Assembly: GCA_963742405.1 (NCBI GenBank)
Contig: CAVUMB010000005.1
Coordinates: 638,720 to 702,719, forward strand
Origin: JAGVSR01 sp963742405
GTDB lineage: Bacteria; Pseudomonadota; Alphaproteobacteria; Rhizobiales; Hyphomicrobiaceae
Direction of reading: 5' to 3'
Length of the DNA: 64,000 bases
A program made the translations under genes and the position numbers. Below the pieces are notes generated by a model. The model worked only from the letters and a program-made list of their open reading frames with translations, searched no databases and had not been told where the DNA came from. How positions within the stretch are numbered: the first letter of the stretch is position 1; every line of letters begins with the position of its first letter. Of the stretch, positions 25,737 to 34,734 are shown piece after piece.

Positions 25737-25761
25737 GGAACAAGCGGTGCGGCCGCGCGTT
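25737..25761 (+). promoter_or_regulatory. EcfG (general stress sigma) promoter
   Basis: GGAAC at 25737-25741 and CGTT at 25758-25761 with a 16-base spacer, a perfect match to the EcfG consensus. The next gene-like feature is the 27-codon ORF starting at 25793, followed by a strong terminator. Confidence 0.7.
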
Positions 25762-25792
25762 CTTTGTCACGTTCAAACTAAGGGAGGCAGCA

Positions 25793-25876
25793 TTGGGCTA
25801 TGCAACGCCGCTGAATGTTCTTGCCGCGTGTTTGTCCTTTGGCTTCATCGCGGCCATCTGTTTCGGTTATGTCTGA
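25793..25876 (+). CDS. 27-aa membrane peptide, likely stress-induced
   Basis: A TTG start at 25793, preceded by AGGGAGGCAGCA (a strong ribosome-binding site), opens a 27-codon frame encoding GYATPLNVLAACLSFGF followed by IAAICFGYV. This is a single hydrophobic helix with no charged residue. The coding call rests on three adjacent signals: a perfect EcfG promoter 31 bases upstream, the ribosome-binding site, and a perfect 14-bp terminator stem downstream. No named family recognised. Confidence 0.55.
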   Translation: MGYATPLNVLAACLSFGFIAAICFGYV

Positions 25877-25931
25877 CGCGCGGTAAAGACGCGCGGGCAT
25901 CCGCAGCAGCAACGAAAAAAGCGCCCAGACA

Positions 25932-25963
25932 AGAAAAGCGCGGAGCTTGCTCCGCGCTTTTCT
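25932..25963. terminator. bidirectional terminator
   Basis: A perfect 14-bp stem: AGAAAAGCGCGGAG (25932-25945) and CTCCGCGCTTTTCT (25950-25963) around a CTTG loop. A-rich on one side and T-rich on the other, so it can act on both strands. It separates the small plus-strand ORF from the minus-strand membrane gene. Confidence 0.85.
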
Positions 25964-25979
25964 AATTCAAGAGGTTCGG

Positions 25980-26324
25980 TCACCGCTTGGCAAAGTATCC
26001 AAGCACGGCACCGATCAGCACCGCCCACTGCGCCGGAATTCTATTCCACGGAAGATCCGGGACGAGCGGCGGCACAAATGTCCAGATCAGCGCAAACACC
26101 AGTGCAAGCACCAGCGCCGAAGAGAGCGTCGCGCTACTCGGCATGCCGACATCCTTGATGATCTGAGCCGCAATAACTCCGATCAGAAAGATGATGACCG
26201 AGACCACCACCGCATAGACAAAAATTGAAAGATCGCCCCGAACGGGAATGTAACCCATTGCGATCTTGCCCAGAAAAAATCCACCCGCAATTTGTAACAG
26301 CAGCAGCACGAGCCGTCCCAGCAT
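25980..26324 (-). CDS. small integral membrane protein, about 4 TM
   Basis: A 114-aa hydrophobic protein with four likely membrane segments: LGRLVLLLLQIAGGFFLGKIA, SIFVYAVVVSVIIFLIGVIAA, SSALVLALVFALIWTFV and QWAVLIGAVLGYFAKR. The ATG at 26324 follows AGGGGGACGAC, a good ribosome-binding site; upstream in-frame codons would only add a leader. No family recognised with certainty. It ends against the bidirectional terminator. There is no operon partner on its strand within 180 bp. Confidence 0.7.
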   Translation of the reverse strand: MLGRLVLLLLQIAGGFFLGKIAMGYIPVRGDLSIFVYAVVVSVIIFLIGVIAAQIIKDVGMPSSATLSSALVLALVFALIWTFVPPLVPDLPWNRIPAQWAVLIGAVLGYFAKR

Positions 26325-26513
26325 GTCGTCCCCCTTAATGGCAACCGCGTGACCGCTCACCGGTCCCGCCCCACTCAAAACGCTAGCACGTGCGATACCA
26401 CGGGAAAACAACAGGCTCACGATAACGCCCACCCACATCGTCCTGCCGAGTGTGGACCAAACGGTGAGTCCACACCGGCCTGCCGAGTGTGGACCAACAG
26501 CCTGAGCTTCCTC

Positions 26514-29205
26514 TCAAGCCACCTTCGCCCGCGCCACGCCGACGTCGTAGTTGAGCACGGGAGCGAGCCACCGCTCGCACTCTTCCACCGTCCAGCCCTT
26601 GCGGCGGGCGTAGTCTTCGACCTGGTCGCGCTCGACCTTGCCGACACCGAAATAATGGCTCTGCGGATGCGCGAAGTAGAGCCCGGAAACCGACGCACCC
26701 GGCCACATGGCGTAGCTCTCGGTCAGCTCGATCGACGTATTGCGCGGCACGTCCATGAGCGTCCAAAGCGTCGCCTTTTCCGTGTGGTCGGGCTGTGCCG
26801 GATAGCCGGGCGCAGGCCGGATCCCGTCGTACTTTTCGAAAATCAGTTCGATCCGCTGACAGCTTCTCGGAACTTTCATAGCCCCAAAATTCGCGCCGCA
26901 CGCGCTCGTGCATCCGCTCGGCCAGCGCTTCCGCCAGTCGGTCCGCAAGCGCCTTGAGGAGAATGCGTCCGTAGTCATCGGTTTCCTTGATGTACGTCTT
27001 CAACGCCTCCTCTTCGCCGATCCCCGTCGTGACGGCAAACCCGCCGACATAGTCAGCCAGCCCGGTCGTCTTCGGAGCAATGAAATCGGCGAGCGCTGTG
27101 TGCGCCCGATCGCGTGAGGGATCACGCGCGATCTGCTGTCGAAGCGTGTGCAGCGTCGCCAGTTTCGTATGGCGCGGTTCGCCGGTGTAAAGCTCGATGT
27201 CATCGCCGACGCTGTTGGCAGGCCAAAAGCCCACAACGGCATTCGCCGTCAGCCACTTTTCGGAAACAAGACGGCGCAGCATGTCCTGCGCATCATCGAA
27301 TAGCTTTTTCGCCTCCGCCCCGACCTTGTTGTCGGCAAGGATCTGCGGATAGCGCCCAGTCAGTTCCCACGTCTGGAAGAACGGCGTCCAATCGATGTAG
27401 GCGACGAGTTCGGAAAGATCGTAAGAGCCGAATGCGCGCGGCCCCATGAACGCCGGCTTCGGCGGCGCATAGGATGACCAGTCGATCTTGTAGGGATTGG
27501 CACGAGCCGCCACCAGCGAGATCCGGTTCTTCTTGGCTTCGTTGGCCAGATGCGCCTCACGAACCTTGACGTATTCGGCCCGCGTGCTGGCAACGAAACG
27601 ATCCTTCTCGGTCTCCGAAAGCAGGTTCGAAACGACACCGACCGCGCGGCTGGCATCGAGAACATACACCGCTTGCCCGCGATGATAGTTGGGCGCGATT
27701 TTTACCGCCGTGTGAACGCGGCTCGTCGTAGCGCCGCCGATCAGCAAGGGAACGTTGAAACCCTCGCGTTCCAGTTCCGCGGCAACAAAGCACATCTCGT
27801 CAAGCGACGGCGTAATCAGCCCAGACAGGCCGATGATGTCGACCTTTTCCCTTTTTGCCGTTTCGAGAATTTTGGAGGCCGGCACCATGACGCCGAGATC
27901 GATCACTTCGTAGTTGTTGCACTGGAGCACGACGCCGACGATGTTCTTGCCGATGTCATGGACATCACCCTTGACGGTTGCCATCAAGACCTTGCCGGCA
28001 GCCGGCTTGGCTTCGAGGCCGGACGCCTTCTTTTCTGCTTCAAGATAGGGCTGCAGATAAGCGACAGCCTGCTTCATGACCCGGGCCGATTTCACGACCT
28101 GCGGCAGGAACATCTTGCCGGCGCCGAACAAGTCGCCGACCACGTTCATGCCGGCCATCAGCGGCCCCTCGATCACGTGTAACGGCTTGTCCGACTGCTG
28201 CCGCGCCTCCTCCGTGTCGGCTTCGATGAAGTCGGTGATGCCATGCACCAGCGAATGCGTCAGCCGCTCAGCGACAGGTGCATCACGCCACTTCAAATCC
28301 TTCTCGACCTTCTTACTGCCATCGCCCTTGTAGCGAGGCGCCGCATCGAGCAGACGGTCCGTGGCATCGTCGCGACGGTTGAGCACCACGTCTTCACAAA
28401 GTTCGCGCAGTTCCGCTGGAATATCGTCATAGACGGCAAGCTGGCCGGCATTGACGATGCCCATGTCCATGCCGGCTTGGATGGCATGATAAAGAAACAC
28501 GGAGTGCATGGCTTCGCGGACCGGCTCATTGCCGCGGAAGGCAAACGACAGATTGGAAACACCGCCGGAAATATGGACGAGCGGCATCTTTTCCTTGATC
28601 TGGCGCGTCGCTTCGATGAACGCGATGCCATAGCCATTGTGTTCTTCGATGCCTGTGGCGACAGCGAAGATATTGGGATCGAAGATGATGTCTTCGGGCG
28701 GAAAACCGATGGTTTCTGTCAGCAGTTTGTAGGCCCGTTCGCAGATCGCCACCTTGCGCTCGATCGTGTCGGCCTGACCCTGCTCGTCGAAGGCCATGAC
28801 GACGACGGCGGCGCCATAGCGCAAGACCTTGCGCGCCTGATCGAGGAACTGACCCTCGCCTTCCTTCATCGATATCGAGTTGACGATCGCCTTGCCCTGC
28901 ACGCACTTCAGACCGGCCTCGATGACGCTCCACTTCGATGAATCGATCATGATCGGCACGCGCGAGATATCGGGCTCGGACGCGATCATGTTCAAGAACG
29001 TCGTCATCGCCCTCTCGCTATCGAGCAGGCCTTCATCCATGTTGACGTCGATGATCTGCGCGCCGCTTTCAACCTGTTGACGCGCAACCGAAAGCGCCGC
29101 CTGATAGTCGCCCGCCTCGATCAGCTTGCGAAATTTCGCCGAGCCGGTGACGTTTGTGCGCTCGCCGACGTTGATGAAAGACTGTGCTGCGGAGGCGGAG
29201 GTCAT
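26514..29205 (-). CDS. metH: cobalamin-dependent methionine synthase, C-terminal half (frameshifted near its end)
   Basis: Carries the folate-binding (pterin) domain (FINVGERTNVTGS at the start, IDVNMDEGLLDSE), the cobalamin cap and B12-binding domain with the cobalt-ligating motif (VKGDVHDIGKNIVGVV), and the AdoMet activation domain. A single extra base at 26850 breaks the frame at LSADRTD. Removing it restores ELIFEKYDGIRPAPGYPAQPDH and the rest of the activation domain up to a stop at 26514-26516. As given, the reading frame runs into unrelated residues. The homocysteine-binding half is a separate gene upstream, so the enzyme would be a two-subunit MetH. The frameshift is likely an assembly error; the gene is part of the methionine operon. 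Confidence 0.9.
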
Positions 29206-29227
29206 TTTCTGATTTTCTTTTCGATTT

Positions 29228-30289
29228 TTAGCCAGCAACAAACGGTTCGAGGCCGGAGAGGCGTAACTTGGCGCCGGCTTTAGGAACCGCGCGCGGCGGG
29301 AACGCCTTCACGTGCTCGGCGATATGGGCGATGTGCTCCGGCGTCGATCCGCAGCAGCCGCCGACGATGTTGACGAGCCCGTCGGATGCCCACGGTTCGA
29401 TCTTGCAGGCCATTTCATCCGCCGTCTCGTCGTATTCGCCCATTGCGTTCGGCAGTCCGGCATTCGGGTAGGCTGAGATGCGTGTGTCAGCGATCATCGC
29501 GAGCTCGGCAATGTGCGGGCGCATCTTCTCTGCACCAAGCGCGCAGTTGAGGCCGATCGAGAACGGCCGCAAGTGGCGCATCGAATACCAGAACGCTGTC
29601 GGCGTCTGGCCGGTCAGCGTCCGCCCGGCTTCATCCGTGATCGTGCCCGAAATCATGATCGGCAGTTCGATGTCCTTCTCGTCGAACACTTCGAGCGTGG
29701 CAAAGCCCGCGGCCTTGGCGTTCAGCGTATCGAATATGGTTTCGATCAGGATGATATCGGCGCCTCCATCGATGAGGCCGCGCACCTGCTCCTTGTAGGC
29801 TTCGCGCAACTGATCGAAGGTGATCCGACGGAAGCTCGGATCATCGACCTTCGGCGAAATCGAGGCGGTCATATTGGTCGGGCCGACAGCACCGGCGACA
29901 AAGCGCGGCCGGTCCGGCGTTTTCTTCGTCCAGACATCGGCGGCCTTTCGCGCCAACTGCGCGCTGGCGACGTTCATCTCATAGGCCAGCCCTTGCATGC
30001 CGTAGTCGGCCTGCGAGATCACCTGTGCGCCAAACGTGTTCGACTCGCCGATGTCGGCACCGGCGGCGAAATACTGCTCGTGGATATCCTGGATCATTTG
30101 CGGCTGCGTCAGCGACAACAGTTCGTTGTTGCCCTTCACGTCCTGACGCCAGTCCTTGAACCGCTCGCCGCGATAGGTTGCTTCGGTCGGCTTATGTTGC
30201 TGGATCATCGTGCCCATGGCGCCGTCGATGATCAGAATGCGTTCGCTGGCGGCTTTTTCAAGCGCGGCGTAGCTGGCAAGGCGCTTCAT
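29228..30289 (-). CDS. homocysteine S-methyltransferase domain protein (MetH N-terminal half)
   Basis: A 353-aa protein equal to the first domain of MetH: it binds homocysteine and zinc. The start carries LIIDGAMGTMIQQHKPTE, the middle GADIGESNTFGAQVISQADYG and LIETIFDTLNAK, and the zinc site NIVGGCCGSTPEHI is near residue 320, with a further cysteine in LNCALGA. The stop lies 22 nt before the start of the cobalamin half, so the pair is translated from one message. Splitting MetH at this junction occurs in some Rhizobiales. It follows metF by 41 nt. Confidence 0.93.
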   Translation of the reverse strand: MKRLASYAALEKAASERILIIDGAMGTMIQQHKPTEATYRGERFKDWRQDVKGNNELLSLTQPQMIQDIHEQYFAAGADIGESNTFGAQVISQADYGMQGLAYEMNVASAQLARKAADVWTKKTPDRPRFVAGAVGPTNMTASISPKVDDPSFRRITFDQLREAYKEQVRGLIDGGADIILIETIFDTLNAKAAGFATLEVFDEKDIELPIMISGTITDEAGRTLTGQTPTAFWYSMRHLRPFSIGLNCALGAEKMRPHIAELAMIADTRISAYPNAGLPNAMGEYDETADEMACKIEPWASDGLVNIVGGCCGSTPEHIAHIAEHVKAFPPRAVPKAGAKLRLSGLEPFVAG

Positions 30290-30330
30290 GGCAGTTTCTT
30301 TCTATTCTGTCGGATCATGTCGTCACGCAG

Positions 30331-31261
30331 TCACGCGATCATGATGCGTCGGTCTTCGAGCGGGGCCGTCTTCAGCGGGCGCAAGCCCAGCAGATGGCAG
30401 ATCGCATAAACGAGATCGGCACGGTTCAGCGTATAGAAGTGGAAGGTTTTGATACCCTCGTCGACGAGCTGCATAACCTGCTCGGTCGCGGCCGCCGAGG
30501 CCACCATTTTCGTCGTCTCGGGATCGTTGTCGAGACCCTCGAACCGGCGAGCAAGCCACGCCGGCACCGTGGCTCCGGCACGCACGGCAAAGCCCGCAAC
30601 CTGGCGGAAATTGTGGATCGGCACGATGCCCGGCGTGATGGGAATCCAGATGCCGGCAGCCCGCGCCCGCTCGAGGAAGCGCAGGTAATGCGCATTGTCG
30701 AAGCCGAACTGGGTGATGATGCGGTCGGCACCGGCATCGACCTTGGCCTTCAAGTTATCCATATCGGCTTGGATCGTCGGGCTCTCGGGATGCTTCTCCG
30801 GATAGCCGCCGACGGAAATTTCAAAGTTGGCGATCTTTTTCAGACCCGCGACCAGTTCGGCCGCGTTCGCATATCCGCCGGGGTGCGGATCGTATTTCTG
30901 GCCGGCGCCCGACGCCGGATCACCACGCAACGCTACGACATGGCGGACGCCGGCGTTCCAGTAGGCCTGGGCGACGGCATCGACTTCCTCGCGCGTGGCA
31001 TCGACGCAAGTCAGATGGGCCGCCGGACGCAGGGCCGTGTCCCGGACGATGCGTTCGACGGTCGCGTGCGTGCGCTCCCGCGTCGTCCCGCCGGCACCAT
31101 AGGTCACGGATACGAACTCCGGCGCCAAGGGGCGCCAGCCGCTCGATCGACGACCAGAGCTGCTCTTCCATCTTCTCCGTCTTGGGCGGGAAGAATTCGA
31201 ACGACACGGCGATTTCACCGGCGCCCAGAAGGCGACTCTTGCGTTCCTTGCCCTCGACCAT
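30331..31261 (-). CDS. metF: methylenetetrahydrofolate reductase (frameshifted near its start)
   Basis: Reduces 5,10-methylene-THF to 5-methyl-THF, the methyl donor for MetH. The true start is at 31261 (MVEGKERKSRLL, then the family motif SFEFFPPKTEKMEEQLW). The frame breaks after ERLAPL because the plus-strand run at 31129-31132 has four G; with three the protein continues as APEFVSVTYGAGGTTRERT. The remainder is intact: LTCVDATREEV, VALRGDPASG, ITQFGFDNAHYLRFLERA and GIKTFHFYTLNR. The start overlaps the regulator's stop (TGATG). A conserved enzyme interrupted in a short homopolymer is most likely a sequence error. Confidence 0.92.
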
Positions 31262-32271
31262 CAGCGGGCCTCCTCGATCTGGCGGGCCGTCGCTCCCGCT
31301 CTTTTCGTTGCCTGGGATAACGCCGTGCCGGGCCGCTCTGCGACCCAAAGTGAAACCGTCAGCGCGCGCTGATCCGAACCGCCCTCGCGCGCCAACAGAT
31401 CGGAACGCTTCAGATCAAGGCCGGCCGCCCGCATCCATTGGTCGATGACATCCGTCCCAATGCCAAGACGCTTGTGGGCGTGTTCGTCGCGCAGGAATTC
31501 GAGATCGTGCGGCGCAAAGTCGACGATCAGCAGTTTGCCACCCGGCGCCAGAATGCGTGCCGCCTCGGCGACCGCAGCGCCCGGATCGGCCAGGAAGTGC
31601 AGAACCTGATGCATCACCACGGCATCCGCAACGCCGTCCTGCAATGTCAGATCATAAAGATCGCCGTGCCGCACCTGCGTGTTGTTGTGACCGGCGGCAG
31701 TGAGCTTGCTTTCGGCGTAGGCGAGCATCGACTGATTGAGGTCAAAGCCAAGGCCGCGCTCGTAGCGGCCAACGAAAAGTTCGAGCATCCGGCCCGTTCC
31801 GGTTCCAAGATCGACCAGAAGATGAAAAGGACCCGTCCCCAGCGCCGCTAGCATCGCCTGTTCGACGGCCGCTTCCGGAACGTAAAGACTGCGGATGCGG
31901 TCCCAGTCCGCGGCATGCGTCTTGAAGTAGATTTGAGCTGCGTGCTCGCGATCACGCTTCAGGGCGTCCAGCCGCTCCCGATCGCGCCGCGCCACCGCGT
32001 CGCCACCCTCGACGGCCGCGATCAGCCGGCGCGCCAAATGCCCGCCCGCCGTGCGATCCGAAATATGAAAATAGACCCAGCTGCCGTCTCGAAAACGCTC
32101 GATCAGCCCAGCTTCGGTCAGGAGCTTCAAATGCCGCGACAGCCGCGGTTGGCTTTGCCCGAGAATTTGAGTCAGATCCTTCACCGTCAACTCGCCGCGG
32201 GCCAACAGCAGCAGAATGCGCAGACGCGTCGGTTCGGCCGCCGCCTTCAGCGACGCAACCAGATCAGACAT
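31261..32271 (-). CDS. ArsR-family regulator fused to SAM-dependent methyltransferase (SahR-like)
   Basis: A 336-aa protein with an ArsR-type winged helix at residues 1-85 (LKAAAEPTRLRILLLLARG, ILGQSQPRLSRHLKLLTEAGLI, GSWVYF) and a class I methyltransferase-like domain from about residue 125 (LLVDLGTGTGRMLELF, GLGFDLNQSMLAYAE, HQVLHFLADP). In Proteobacteria, ArsR-family SahR senses S-adenosylhomocysteine and controls methionine-cycle genes. The SAM-binding domain and the position at the head of metF-metH fit that role. The start at 32271 (MSDLVASLK) is preferred: an ATG at 32319 lies inside the palindromic operator. Confidence 0.88.
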   Translation of the reverse strand: MSDLVASLKAAAEPTRLRILLLLARGELTVKDLTQILGQSQPRLSRHLKLLTEAGLIERFRDGSWVYFHISDRTAGGHLARRLIAAVEGGDAVARRDRERLDALKRDREHAAQIYFKTHAADWDRIRSLYVPEAAVEQAMLAALGTGPFHLLVDLGTGTGRMLELFVGRYERGLGFDLNQSMLAYAESKLTAAGHNNTQVRHGDLYDLTLQDGVADAVVMHQVLHFLADPGAAVAEAARILAPGGKLLIVDFAPHDLEFLRDEHAHKRLGIGTDVIDQWMRAAGLDLKRSDLLAREGGSDQRALTVSLWVAERPGTALSQATKRAGATARQIEEAR

Positions 32272-32317
32272 GGGAAGGGCTTCAGACACGATGCTCTCCA
32301 GCGACCTTCCGGTAGAC

Positions 32318-32333
32318 ATAAAGATATGTTTAT
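32318..32333. promoter_or_regulatory. palindromic operator of the methionine operon
   Basis: The plus strand reads ATAAAGATATGTTTAT, a near-perfect 16-bp palindrome with one mismatched symmetric pair. It lies about 47 bases upstream of the chosen regulator start and has the AT-rich symmetry expected of an ArsR-family site. Autoregulation of the operon by the SahR-like protein is inferred. Confidence 0.6.
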
Positions 32334-32477
32334 ATCCGTCAAGACAAAAAACATGAACTCGCCCCTGAGACGTCGCGGAGGGAACAGTCTCCGGACATGT
32401 CTTAACCCAGCATCAAGCTTACGAACGCTAGAGTTGCACCAACCAATTTAGCCCATTCCCTGCCGGAGACTTTTGCT

Positions 32478-33329
32478 ATGCGCATCGCAGCCATCGACCG
32501 GATGACCCCGTCGATGCCCGATTTGACCGCCGCTTCGATCCGCATCGAACAGTTCCCGGCACGCCGCACGACCGGGTTTCTACTCGCGGCCCTGATTGCC
32601 CTTGCCGCGATCCTGCTGTCACCATTCTATTTGATCGCCACCGCCGCCCTAGCCGATCAAGGCGTGCGCGAGGCTGTCGCGATCCGGCCTCTCGCCCTCG
32701 TGCAAATCATATCTGGCTTTGCGTTTTGGATCGTTCTGCTCGGCTTTCCGATCTATCGCCTGATCGATACACTGACCCGCAGCCGCATGATCGAGATAGC
32801 CGCGGGCAGCGTCACGGTCACCGATCGCGCGTTCGGCGGCACGAAAGTTTGGACTGCGCCGCTGGAAACCTTCCTCGGACTGGCCCCCTATTTGCGCGCC
32901 TCCCTGTCCGGCGTCCGGCACGAACTGATCCTGATTCACCCAGACCGCCGCCGTTCGCTTCTGATCGCCATGGCTCCCCGCCTCCTGCAATCCGATGTGG
33001 ATCAAATTGCTGCCGTTCTTCCGGCTGCGCGAATTGGCTCCCCAGGCTTTCGGCCGCACGCACTCCGATTGCGGCCTGACGTCGCCGCTCGCAGCGCGAT
33101 CGCGGTCGAGCATTTGACGGAATGGCCTCAGGATGCTGTACATTTTTCTGGAGCGCCCAAGCCACCAGCGTGCCGCATTCGCCCGCCATGGTTTTTTCAA
33201 ATCCACGCCCTAGCGGGCCCCTCGAGTGAGCAAGTCCGAAATGCAGATCACGTCCCTTCGTCTCGCAGGCTTGCGCAACGCCTTGGCCTGCGTCGCATTT
33301 CTCGTTTCGGCCGGTGCGGCATTCGCTGA
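32478..33329 (+). CDS. hypothetical membrane protein, 2 TM
   Basis: An open frame of 283 codons from the ATG at 32478 (GGAGA ribosome-binding site). Two transmembrane segments are clear: TTGFLLAALIALAAILLSPF and VQIISGFAFWIVLLGFPIYRL. A soluble region with strand-like sequence follows (MIEIAAGSVTVTDRAFGG, LILIHPDRRRSLLIAMA). The last 90 codons overlap the downstream MlaC-like gene in another frame and look like non-coding sequence. The true end may therefore be earlier, perhaps near 33080, if a frame error exists as in neighbouring genes. No family recognised. Confidence 0.55.
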   Translation: MRIAAIDRMTPSMPDLTAASIRIEQFPARRTTGFLLAALIALAAILLSPFYLIATAALADQGVREAVAIRPLALVQIISGFAFWIVLLGFPIYRLIDTLTRSRMIEIAAGSVTVTDRAFGGTKVWTAPLETFLGLAPYLRASLSGVRHELILIHPDRRRSLLIAMAPRLLQSDVDQIAAVLPAARIGSPGFRPHALRLRPDVAARSAIAVEHLTEWPQDAVHFSGAPKPPACRIRPPWFFQIHALAGPSSEQVRNADHVPSSRRLAQRLGLRRISRFGRCGIR

Positions 33330-33825
33330 AACGCCAGCCGGCTATATGCAGCGTGTCGCCAATGAACTCGTCGCAGCCTCGCGCAGCGGTTCCGCCCAGG
33401 CATTCGCCACAACCCTACGCAGCCACGCCGATCTTCCAGCTATCGGGCTGACCGCTCTGGGATCGTACGCCAACCGGCTGTCGAAGTCCGACCGGCCCGC
33501 CTACTACAATGGCATGGTCAATTGGATCGCGGGCTATGCGGCCAAGGAGTCGCCCAAGTATCCGGTCGCGAAGGCGGTTATCGTCGGCCAGTCGGCCGGC
33601 ACCGGCGGCGTCACCTATGTCGACACGTCCGTGACGTTGCGCAGCGGCGACGTCTATGATGTGCGCTGGACGATCGTACGCCGTGGTGAAACCTACAAGG
33701 TCCGCGAGGCCGAAATCCTCATGTTCCAGATGACGACCGTTCTGGGCAACCTGTTTCAAGATTATATCAGCAAGAACCAGGACAATCCCAAAGCCTTGGT
33801 CGCCGCACTCAATCAATCGCGATAG
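33241..33825 (+). CDS. MlaC/Ttg2D-like periplasmic lipid-binding protein
   Basis: A 194-aa secreted protein. The signal peptide runs through LACVAFLVSAGAAFAETP. The mature part resembles MlaC (toluene tolerance Ttg2): YMQRVANELVAASRSG, HADLPAIGLTALGSYANRL, and the C-terminal DVYDVRWTIVRRGETYKVREAEIL and VLGNLFQDYI. MlaC shuttles phospholipids between the outer-membrane and inner-membrane Mla complexes; other Mla genes are not adjacent, so the partner is unknown. ATG at 33241 is chosen over GTG at 33226. A strong terminator follows. Confidence 0.82.
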   Translation: MQITSLRLAGLRNALACVAFLVSAGAAFAETPAGYMQRVANELVAASRSGSAQAFATTLRSHADLPAIGLTALGSYANRLSKSDRPAYYNGMVNWIAGYAAKESPKYPVAKAVIVGQSAGTGGVTYVDTSVTLRSGDVYDVRWTIVRRGETYKVREAEILMFQMTTVLGNLFQDYISKNQDNPKALVAALNQSR

Positions 33826-33853
33826 ACGCCGCAATCATCGACCGGCACTATAA

Positions 33854-33881
33854 AAAAGGCCGCCCAGCAGGGCGGCCTTTT
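33854..33881. terminator. bidirectional terminator
   Basis: AAAAGGCCGCCC at 33854-33865 pairs with GGGCGGCCTTTT at 33870-33881 around an AGCA loop. Lies between the convergent MlaC-like and CHAP-like genes and can serve both. Confidence 0.85.
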
Positions 33882-33904
33882 CTTATTCGAGGACGGGTCG
33901 CGAA

Positions 33905-34372
33905 CTAAACGCGGAAGATGGCTCCAGCGACGGACCGGGCCCTGGTGCGCACTGCGCCACCATCGTTACCCGACTTGACGATCCACTGACCATTGGCCGC
34001 CCGACCGACAATCATGCCGACGTGATGGCGCCATACGACCACGGCGCCGACCTGCGGGCCGCTGGGCGAACCATAGTTCCGCCAATTCCAAGCGAGGTTG
34101 TACTGCGGTCCGCCGCCCTTCTGCGTGCGCATCCACCAACCGCACCAGCGCGCCGGCCGGGGACCGACGCCGGACCCGCGCGGAGCGCGTTCGACTTGCT
34201 GCGCATAGCGATGCTGCCGTCCAGACTGGCGCGTGCCGCGACGAAGCGGTTCGCCCGCTTCAGTTTGCTGCCAACCTTGAGATTGAGACGGATCGTACGG
34301 TCGTGCTTCGGCTGACGGGACAGCGGCGACAGTGGCCAACGCCGCAAGCGCGGCAAAGAAAAGTCTGCTCAT
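33905..34372 (-). CDS. secreted CHAP/NlpC-like protein
   Basis: A 155-aa protein with a signal peptide (LFFAALAALATVAAVPSAEA). The central region is basic and Gln/Arg-rich. The C-terminal domain resembles a small family common in Rhizobiales: ARWCGWWMRTQKGGG with a cysteine, AWNWRNYG, and VGAVVVWRHHVGMIVG with a histidine, then WIVKSGNDGGAVRTRARSV. A Cys followed by a His in this spacing suggests a CHAP-like cysteine amidase fold, but enzyme activity is inferred only. ATG at 34372 is chosen because it begins the signal peptide. Confidence 0.78.
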   Translation of the reverse strand: MSRLFFAALAALATVAAVPSAEARPYDPSQSQGWQQTEAGEPLRRGTRQSGRQHRYAQQVERAPRGSGVGPRPARWCGWWMRTQKGGGPQYNLAWNWRNYGSPSGPQVGAVVVWRHHVGMIVGRAANGQWIVKSGNDGGAVRTRARSVAGAIFRV

Positions 34373-34734
34373 GTGTATTGGTCCTGTTTTTGATTTTTCG
34401 TCAGGCAGGTTTCGCATCAGCAATGCGGCAGAAGCAAGTTGAGCCAAACCCGCCAAGTTCCAGCTGTCGCATGACAATTCGACGCCTGCGACCGTATGGT
34501 CCACGCGCAAAAGTTGCGCGGATCACGCAACATTTTTGGCAACAGCCTGAAACCAAGACATGTTTGCGGTTGTGACCTGGAAACCTTCGATCCGCTCAGC
34601 TTAACGATGAATCCGAGTTGTCGGAGTGAATTAGCGATCAGCGCTGACGTGCGGATTGCGATGGGAACGGCGCGCCCAACCATGCGTTCGCGATATCTGC
34701 CGCAGGCAGTCAACGCAACAATGAGGAGCGCTCA
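34373..34734. other. 362-bp divergent promoter region
   Basis: Separates the CHAP-like and DUF4142 genes. It holds the EcfG promoter listed at 34664-34688 for the DUF4142 gene. No promoter was recognised for the CHAP-like gene and no coding frame is convincing. Confidence 0.5.
34664..34688 (+). promoter_or_regulatory. EcfG (general stress sigma) promoter
   Basis: GGAAC at 34664-34668 and CGTT at 34685-34688 with a 16-base spacer, a perfect consensus match 46 bases upstream of the DUF4142 start codon. DUF4142 proteins are frequent members of stress regulons, which supports the assignment. Confidence 0.78.

Noticed and set aside
26349..26957. A 202-codon plus-strand frame opposite the end of metH.
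   Set aside because: Antisense shadow; the MetH activation domain on the other strand explains the sequence after frame repair.
33080..33329. The last 83 codons of the membrane protein frame as genuine coding sequence.
   Set aside because: They overlap the signal peptide and start of the MlaC-like gene and lack protein character; the true end is probably earlier.
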